Positions 1-4,973 of a stretch of 19,985 nt of DNA are shown one piece after another (the first letter of the stretch is position 1; every line of letters begins with the position of its first letter). A model generated the notes under the pieces. That model ran no database searches. It was not told the origin of the DNA and saw only the letters and a list, made by a program, of their open reading frames with translations. Origin of the DNA: UBA4132 sp037133675 (GTDB lineage Bacteria; Pseudomonadota; Gammaproteobacteria; Methylococcales; Methylomonadaceae); assembly GCA_037133675.1 (NCBI GenBank), contig JBAXNR010000081.1:1-19985 (forward strand), given 5' to 3'. Made by a program: the position numbers and the translations under genes.

Positions 1-53
1 TTGCCACTGTTTCGCCTATTATTTCATAATCAGTTTATTAGCAGTTAGCTCTA

Positions 54-224
54 TAAGTTCACAATAAAAAGTCGGCGTGTATAAGAGTCGCCGTCATTCC
101 AGCATGGATGCTGGAATCTAGTCACAGGGATGTGTTCGAGTGTACACCATCCTTGGCTTCTGGATTGCGGCATCCCTGCCGCAATGACGTTTTTTATACA
201 TCCGAATTTATTACTATGAACTTA
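54..224. repeat. Structured palindromic intergenic element (MITE-like)
   Basis: The outer ends are imperfect inverted repeats: TAAGTTCACAATAAAAA at 54-70 faces the complement of 208-224, and the TCGG..TGTATA segments at about 72-84 and 195-204 continue the pairing up to GTCATT. Inside lie two perfect 9-bp hairpins, ATTCCAGCA/TGCTGGAAT at 96-117 and ATTGCGGCA/TGCCGCAAT at 164-185, and a weaker central hairpin at about 128-152. It has no coding capacity. The layout resembles the dispersed GTCATTCC-type palindromes common in proteobacterial genomes. Calling it a MITE is inference, because no second copy exists in this window. Confidence 0.75.
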
Positions 225-266
225 ACACCAACAAAATGTTGCCATTCTTAGCCTACCCGCTAACCA

Positions 267-776
267 TCAAGCAATCTCAATAGTTTTACGTTTGCTTTTT
301 TCAGTTTTTGGAATGGCTATTTTCAATATGCCATCTTGGAATGAGGCTGTCGCGCTGTTTTCATCGACATTTTCGGGCAAGGATAATGTGCGCTGAAATT
401 CACCGCGTGTTATTTCTTTGCGAAAATATTTACCTTCTTCCTTCTTTTCCTCTTTTTCTTCTTTGCTGGAAGCGCAAATGCTGAGGACTTGATTGTTAAT
501 TGACAGCTCCACTGCGTCTTTGTTAATACCAGCAGGTAATGCCGCTTGCACTTCTATTCTATCGGGGTAATCAAGTACATCGACTTTTAGAAAACTGCTT
601 TCTGGGAGACGAGGGAAACTTACACCTCCTCCCAATAATGGACGTAATGACCATCTGCGAGACAAAAAATCGTCAAAAAAACTATCAAACTCGTCAAATG
701 AAAGTAAACCATCCGCCGCTGAACGAGGAGCTGTTACGCTTGTGCCTTCTTTTGATTCTTTAGTTACATCATTCAT
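267..776 (-). CDS. Hsp20 / alpha-crystallin family small heat-shock protein
   Basis: This encodes a 169-residue ATP-independent chaperone that should hold unfolding proteins in the cytoplasm. An N-terminal arm rich in Phe and Asp (FDEFDSFFDDF) precedes the alpha-crystallin domain at about residues 60-155. That domain carries the typical pattern of VDVLDYPDRIEVQAALPG-like strands, KYFRKEITRGEFQRTLSLP and DGILKIAIPK. The C-terminus ends in an I-x-I type motif (IEI) used for oligomer assembly. A longer frame could begin at a TTG at 788. I chose the ATG at 774-776 because GGAG lies just upstream at optimal distance. The acidic/lysine loop SSKEEKEEKKEEGK is longer than in many relatives. The gene stands alone, with the palindromic element downstream and an inverted repeat in its leader region. 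Confidence 0.93.
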   Translation of the reverse strand: MNDVTKESKEGTSVTAPRSAADGLLSFDEFDSFFDDFLSRRWSLRPLLGGGVSFPRLPESSFLKVDVLDYPDRIEVQAALPAGINKDAVELSINNQVLSICASSKEEKEEKKEEGKYFRKEITRGEFQRTLSLPENVDENSATASFQDGILKIAIPKTEKSKRKTIEIA

Positions 777-800
777 AAAATTCTCCAATAATTATCGAAG

Positions 801-874
801 CTATAAAAAAACTGCACCCAAAACAATTCGCTCATCTTAAATGTCACCAACATAAACGTCGGGTGCAGTTATAG
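801..874 (-). promoter_or_regulatory. Long-range inverted repeat in hsp20 leader region
   Basis: AACTGCACCC at 810-819 pairs perfectly with GGGTGCAGTT at 861-870, and CTATAA (801-806) with TTATAG (869-874) extends the stem beyond a short A-rich bulge. The loop is about 41 nt. Read on the minus strand, the 3' arm runs straight into seven T residues, like an intrinsic terminator, and ends about 15 nt before the hsp20 Shine-Dalgarno. It could be a leader attenuator, an mRNA-stabilising structure or a small inserted element. The pairing is seen; the function is inference. Confidence 0.45.
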
Positions 875-970
875 AGACCGTGGATCGTACAACCCACTCG
901 AAGTCAGTAGAAAGCCACTTACTTCGTGCTATCATTTTCGCGCTACGCAACTAAAAAAACAAGCATTCAG

Positions 971-1003
971 AATGGTATATTAATGGATATAAAATGGATA
1001 CTA
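971..1003. repeat. Three tandem 11-bp direct repeats
   Basis: AATGGTATATT, AATGGATATAA and AATGGATACTA follow each other without gaps, so AATGG recurs at 971, 982 and 993, once per helical turn. This is the arrangement used by OmpR/PhoB-type response regulators, but the regulator is unknown. The repeats lie about 195 bp upstream of the hsp20 start codon. Confidence 0.45.
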
Positions 1004-1126
1004 AAAATACCTATCGTAAGAAAAAATCCTTATAAATCAGCGGATAATAAATTAAACCTGTTATAGCGATATTCATGTCTAGCAGTCATGCTCAAAAGTA
1101 AAAACAACAGATTTAATCCACTACGC

Positions 1127-1162
1127 TGGAGGTCAGGCTTTGCCAGCAAAGCTTGCACTCCA
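1127..1162. repeat. Imperfect palindrome downstream of vanZ-like gene
   Basis: TGGAGGTCAGGC (1127-1138) and GCTTGCACTCCA (1151-1162) form a 12-bp arm pair with three mismatches. They surround a perfect TTTGC-CA-GCAAA hairpin. It lies six bases past the stop codon of the vanZ-like gene and may help end that transcript, but no U-tract follows on the minus strand. Its first half resembles the palindrome at 17436-17467. Confidence 0.5.
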
Positions 1163-1167
1163 AACTC

Positions 1168-1527
1168 TTAGTTCTGCTGTTTTTCTAGTTTATGCAGTAA
1201 AAAAACGCCAGCAATCGCACCACTGGTATCTGCTAACCAATCGAAAACATCAGAAACACGCCCTACTACAAACAATTGATGCCACTCATCGGATGTACCG
1301 TATAAACTGCAAAAAACGATACTGACTAAAGCCAGTATAATAGGCGTATTAATTAAGTGTCTAAAACTACGCCATGCGAATAACCCCATGACAAAATAAG
1401 CTCCGAAGTGAATCACTTTATCCTGATTTTCAAACAAGTTTGGCGTTGGCAAGGTCTGTTGATCGGATAACCAATAAATTAACGCGCAATAAAACAATAA
1501 ACCTAAAAAATCCAATACTCTAACCAT
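1168..1527 (-). CDS. VanZ-like family small membrane protein
   Basis: This is a 119-residue integral membrane protein with about four hydrophobic segments (roughly residues 4-21, 40-55, 63-80 and 100-115). The VanZ-like signature is clear: DKVIHFGAY near the first loop, then YGTSDEWHQLFVVGR and DWLADTSGA. VanZ itself gives low-level teicoplanin resistance, but most family members have no known function and resistance should not be assumed. An upstream in-frame ATG at 1618-1620 would add 31 hydrophilic residues and run into the divergent gene. I prefer the ATG at 1525-1527, preceded by AGG about 10 nt away and followed directly by the first membrane segment. Confidence 0.85.
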   Translation of the reverse strand: MVRVLDFLGLLFYCALIYWLSDQQTLPTPNLFENQDKVIHFGAYFVMGLFAWRSFRHLINTPIILALVSIVFCSLYGTSDEWHQLFVVGRVSDVFDWLADTSGAIAGVFLLHKLEKQQN

Positions 1528-1542
1528 GTCTATGAACCTGTA

Positions 1543-2343
1543 ATGAAAAATATATTTGTGTGTGCTGCGGCTTGTTTGCACAACACCGCTATCGATGAAA
1601 AACTGGCAGTGACTCATCACGCTTGGCGATTATTAACAAATGGCGAATTAACTTTTAGCGAAGACGCGCCAGTATTGCCTATTACTGAAGTCTCTTTTCC
1701 CGATAAACCAGTGTTATTAGCACCGCGAGCTATGCCCAAGCGTAAATTAACCACACCAGAAGGCGTGGCGGCTTTTTTCCATGCGATTGCTCACGTTGAG
1801 TTTATTGCTATTTATTTAGCTTGGGATATTGTTTATCGGTTTCGTGGAATGCCTGAGGCATTCTATCAGGATTGGTTGCGGGTTGCTGATGAAGAGGCAC
1901 AGCATTTTGAATTAATCCGTAGCCATTTACAAACGATGGGCAGTGATTACGGAGACTTACCCGCGCATGGCGGCTTGTGGGATCATGCCAGAGAAACAGC
2001 GCATGATTTATTGGCACGGTTGGCATTGATTCCACGGTGTATGGAAGCGCGAGGCTTAGATGTTACCCCCGCATTGATTGAAAAATTCAACAGTGTCGGT
2101 GATGAAGCCAGTGTTGCATTATTAACCCGCATACTCACTGATGAAGTCGGTCATGTAGAACGCGGTTCTTATTGGTTTAAGACTGTTTGTGAGCAACAAG
2201 GTTTTGAACCAGAGGCTAAATATCAACAACTGATTACACAATATTATGTCGGTGGTAAGCCAAAAGGCCCTTTTAATAGAGAAATGCGTATAATTGCGGG
2301 ATTCTCAAATGCTGAACTAGACTGGCTAGAAACATACCCATGA
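1543..2343 (+). CDS. DUF455 family ferritin-like protein
   Basis: This 266-residue soluble protein belongs to the DUF455 (COG2833) ferritin-like proteins, whose biochemical role is not established. A four-helix di-iron type fold is supported by carboxylate/histidine candidates at E86 (AHVEF), E118-x-x-H121 (DEEAQHF), E169 (CMEARG) and E201-x-x-H204 (DEVGHV), the paired ExxH pattern of such sites. The C-terminus has the family's KPKGPFN stretch. There is no signal peptide. The start ATG has no strong Shine-Dalgarno. It lies 15 bp from the divergent vanZ-like start, so the promoter must sit in that gene's 5' end. The stop overlaps the next start by 4 bp (ATGA), implying translational coupling with the NnrS gene. 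Confidence 0.9.
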   Translation: MKNIFVCAAACLHNTAIDEKLAVTHHAWRLLTNGELTFSEDAPVLPITEVSFPDKPVLLAPRAMPKRKLTTPEGVAAFFHAIAHVEFIAIYLAWDIVYRFRGMPEAFYQDWLRVADEEAQHFELIRSHLQTMGSDYGDLPAHGGLWDHARETAHDLLARLALIPRCMEARGLDVTPALIEKFNSVGDEASVALLTRILTDEVGHVERGSYWFKTVCEQQGFEPEAKYQQLITQYYVGGKPKGPFNREMRIIAGFSNAELDWLETYP

Positions 2344-3515
2344 AAACACAAAAAATCTTTGATACTCCACTGTTTAATTTAGGTTTTAGGGCTTTTTTTG
2401 CTCTAGCTGGTTTATCCGCATTACTGCTTATCATAGTGTGGAACGGTCTTTTTAAAGGCACGTTGACGCTGACTAATTATTTTTCTCCCAATGAATGGCA
2501 CGCCCATGAAATGTTATTGGGGTACTCGGTCGCGGTAATGGCGGGCTTTTTATTAACAGCGGTTAAAAACTGGACAGGACAAGCGACTGCGACAGGCGAT
2601 AAACTCGCAGGATTGTGTTTATTATGGTTATACGGTCGGATTGTGCCGTTTTATGCAGGTTTATTGCCTGATGGTTTAATTGCCTTGATCGATTTTGCGT
2701 TTTTACCTGTACTCGCCTATCAAGTCAGCCAGCCGATTCTACGAACAAAAAATTATCGTAATCTAATTTTCATCGCTATTTTATTGATTTTAGCCGTGGG
2801 TAATGGTTTGATTCATGCCGATAAATTAGGTTTGTTGGCAGACAGTGCGGCGACTGGTTTACAAATGGTGATTTCGACCATTATTTTATTGATACTGGTG
2901 ATTGCAGGGCGAGTATTTCCTTTTTTCACCGAACGCGGCTTATCAGGCGTATTAATCATCAAAAACCCGTTGTTGGATTATTTATCGATTGGCTTTGCTG
3001 CATTGGTGTTTATCTTACAATTGTTTCACAGTTCAGGAACGTTATTAGCCCTAGTTGCATTGTTTGCCAGTGCTGCCAATATCGCCAGAATTTCCTGCTG
3101 GTATGTGGGGAAAATATGGTATGTACCGTTATTGTGGGTGCTGTATGTCGGTTACGGCTGGATTATTTTAGGCTTTATTTTTACCGCACTGTCTGCTTAC
3201 GCGCTGATCTCACCCGCATTAGCATTACACGCATTTACTTTAGGCGGTATCGGCGTATTAACCTTAGGCATGATGGCGCGTGTTTCGCTTGGGCATACAG
3301 GACGCATACTCAAAGCCTCCAATGCTATCGCGCTTGCCTTTGTGCTACTTAACGTAGCGGCGTTATTTCGGGTATTATTGCCTATCGCGTTACCTGCTTG
3401 GTACAACGGTTTAGTGTATCTTGCTACCTTATCTTGGCTTGCTGCGTTTGCTTTATTTGTGTTTGTGTACGCGCCCATTTTGACCAGTGCCAGAGTTGAT
3501 GGACAAGAAGGTTAA
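2340..3515 (+). CDS. nnrS: NnrS family heme-copper membrane protein
   Basis: This is a 391-residue polytopic inner-membrane protein with about twelve hydrophobic segments. It matches NnrS, a heme- and copper-containing protein tied in other bacteria to relief of nitric oxide stress. Visible hallmarks are the N-terminal LFNLGFRAFF, WHAHEM at 53-58 with its two histidines as likely metal ligands, GRVFPFFTERG around 190-200, and HAFTLGGIGVLTLGMMARV followed by SLGHTGR near 300-325. Length is normal for the family. The start codon overlaps the DUF455 stop, and the phosphopantetheinyl transferase gene begins 5 bp after its stop. No NsrR- or NnrR-like operator was recognised upstream. Confidence 0.9.
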   Translation: MKTQKIFDTPLFNLGFRAFFALAGLSALLLIIVWNGLFKGTLTLTNYFSPNEWHAHEMLLGYSVAVMAGFLLTAVKNWTGQATATGDKLAGLCLLWLYGRIVPFYAGLLPDGLIALIDFAFLPVLAYQVSQPILRTKNYRNLIFIAILLILAVGNGLIHADKLGLLADSAATGLQMVISTIILLILVIAGRVFPFFTERGLSGVLIIKNPLLDYLSIGFAALVFILQLFHSSGTLLALVALFASAANIARISCWYVGKIWYVPLLWVLYVGYGWIILGFIFTALSAYALISPALALHAFTLGGIGVLTLGMMARVSLGHTGRILKASNAIALAFVLLNVAALFRVLLPIALPAWYNGLVYLATLSWLAAFALFVFVYAPILTSARVDGQEG

Positions 3516-3520
3516 GACAC

Positions 3521-4204
3521 TTGACCGCCATTAGTATTGATTTTTGGATTAGCCTACTCGACACCGAGAACGCCCACTATGCACAGCATTGGCGCGTTCT
3601 CGACAGTAGCGAAAAAATTCAGGCAGAAAAATTTAGTAATAATTTATTGCATCAGCGGTATGTTGCTGCGCATGGTCAATTACGAACCGTACTCGCGCAC
3701 TATGTACCGCAATCAGCCGCCAGTATCAACATTCAAAAAACTGACCTAGGTAAGCCCTATTTCGCCGACTATCCAGAGATAGCCTTTAATCTATCGCATA
3801 GTGATGGCCATATAGCAGTGGCAGTGGCTAAAAACTGCCAATTGGGTGTCGATATTGAACACTGCAAACAGCGGTCAAGTCTAGTCGATTTAGTTCAAAA
3901 ATGTTTTAGTGCAGAAGAAGCCGCTTATTGGCAACAATTACCCGAAGACCAGAAAACGCGGGAGTTTTACCAATTTTGGACACGCAAAGAAGCCTTTGTT
4001 AAAGCCACAGGCTTAGGTATTTCCTTGGGTTTGCGTGAATGCGCAGTTAATCCCAATAATCCACAACAATTTTTAGCCGTCCCCGCTAAATGTGGTTTAG
4101 CCAGTGATTGGCATAGTCGAGACATAGACGTAGGACAAGATTTACGCGCCGCACTGGTAGCAAATAAAGCCATTGCAACAGTTAATATTAAGGGTGATTG
4201 TTAA
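3521..4204 (+). CDS. 4'-phosphopantetheinyl transferase (Sfp/AcpT type)
   Basis: This 227-residue enzyme should transfer the 4'-phosphopantetheine arm of coenzyme A to a serine of acyl, peptidyl or aryl carrier proteins. The family signature is complete: GKPYF at 77-81, FNLSHS at 89-94, GVDIE at 109-113 with Mg-binding D111 and E113, and FWTRKEAFVKATG with E157 and K161. The start is TTG at 3521-3523, supported by AAGAAGG about nine bases upstream; no suitable ATG exists nearby. It is third in a tight set with the DUF455 and NnrS genes. No polyketide or peptide synthase lies in the window, so its carrier-protein partner is unknown. Its TAA stop overlaps the kdpE stop in a TTAA. Confidence 0.92.
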   Translation: MTAISIDFWISLLDTENAHYAQHWRVLDSSEKIQAEKFSNNLLHQRYVAAHGQLRTVLAHYVPQSAASINIQKTDLGKPYFADYPEIAFNLSHSDGHIAVAVAKNCQLGVDIEHCKQRSSLVDLVQKCFSAEEAAYWQQLPEDQKTREFYQFWTRKEAFVKATGLGISLGLRECAVNPNNPQQFLAVPAKCGLASDWHSRDIDVGQDLRAALVANKAIATVNIKGDC

Positions 4205-4896
4205 ACCTTCAAGCGATAACCCACACCCGATTCGGTCAATAGGAACTTAGGCTGAGTAGGATCAGCTTCCAGTTTTTGCCGTAACTGGCTCATATAAATC
4301 CGTAAATAATGCGCGTTTTCCTGATAAGACGGTCCCCACACTTCTTTAAGAATTTGCTGATGGGTTAACACTTTACCTGCATTTTTAACCAGTATTGCCA
4401 ACAGTCGGTATTGAATCGGAGTGAGATGAATATCTTGGTCATCAATGCTTACCCGTCTGTTCTGTAGGTCAACGCTTAGATTGGCGGTAACAAACACGTC
4501 GGATTGCATAAAATCCAATGATCTATTAGCGTGGCGCAATGCGACTCGTATTCGCGCTAATAATTCACCAAAACCAAACGGTTTGGTTAAATAGTCATCC
4601 GCACCTGCATCCAGTGCATCAATTTTGTGTTGTTCGCCGCTACGTGCGGACAGAATTAAAATGGGGATTGCCGACCACACACGAATGGCTTTAATCACTT
4701 CAACGCCATCGATGTCTGGCAATCCCAAATCGAGTATCACTAAATCGGGTTTGCGCACTCCTGTTTCAATAATACCTTGTTTACCTGTATCCGTTTCAAA
4801 CACGGTAAACCCCTGCGTACTCAGCCCTGTTCGTAGAAAACGGCGAATGGCGGGATCGTCTTCGATAACGATAATCACAGGATTTATTTTAGTCAT
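4201..4896 (-). CDS. kdpE: KdpE, response regulator of the Kdp potassium system
   Basis: This 231-residue cytoplasmic OmpR/PhoB-type regulator should be phosphorylated by KdpD and activate kdpFABC. The receiver domain (about 7-118) has the acidic pair D13/D14, phospho-acceptor D56 (VILDLGLPD), S83 and K105 (TKPFGFGELLARI). The winged-helix domain (about 130-231) has LTPIQYRLLAILVKNAGKVLTHQQIL and ends with ESGVGYRL. Length matches KdpE proteins of other bacteria. It is the last gene of the kdp locus. It is separated from kdpD by 77 bp carrying a perfect palindrome, unlike the overlapping kdpD-kdpE arrangement of E. coli. Its stop overlaps that of the convergent transferase gene. Confidence 0.96.
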   Translation of the reverse strand: MTKINPVIIVIEDDPAIRRFLRTGLSTQGFTVFETDTGKQGIIETGVRKPDLVILDLGLPDIDGVEVIKAIRVWSAIPILILSARSGEQHKIDALDAGADDYLTKPFGFGELLARIRVALRHANRSLDFMQSDVFVTANLSVDLQNRRVSIDDQDIHLTPIQYRLLAILVKNAGKVLTHQQILKEVWGPSYQENAHYLRIYMSQLRQKLEADPTQPKFLLTESGVGYRLKV

Positions 4897-4932
4897 TGCC
4901 TTATTCGGTAGTGTATTAAATCTGTTATCTTT

Positions 4933-4966
4933 ATGACTGCCAGTCCTTTAAAGGACTGGCAGTCAT
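4933..4966. repeat. Perfect 34-bp palindrome between kdpD and kdpE
   Basis: Seventeen bases (ATGACTGCCAGTCCTTT) are followed directly by their exact reverse complement. On the minus strand the palindrome sits 8 bases after the kdpD stop and 37 before the kdpE start. No U-tract follows in the kdp direction, so it is not a canonical intrinsic terminator. It could lower or stabilise kdpE mRNA, or be a mobile palindromic repeat. Confidence 0.8.
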
Positions 4967-4973
4967 TCATCCT

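Larger units (their letters stand above)
777..1167. other. Gene-free region upstream of hsp20
   Basis: I find no credible gene in these 391 bases. The region holds the hsp20 ribosome binding site (GGAG, 782-785), an inverted repeat at 801-874, three 11-bp direct repeats at 971-1003 and a palindrome at 1127-1162. No convincing sigma-32 promoter could be placed by eye. The best candidate is a CTTCGA around 895-905 on the minus strand, and it is a weak match. Confidence 0.6.

Noticed and set aside
773..853. 26-codon upstream frame whose TGA overlaps the hsp20 start
   Set aside because: The overlap is attractive, but no Shine-Dalgarno precedes its ATG and the frame crosses the leader inverted repeat; chance is likelier.
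1140..1325. 61-codon plus-strand frame
   Set aside because: It is antisense to the vanZ-like gene, begins within a palindromic repeat and has a basic, motif-free translation.
1528..1620. N-terminal extension of the vanZ-like gene
   Set aside because: It would overlap the divergent DUF455 gene, adds hydrophilic residues before the first membrane segment and has no better ribosome site.
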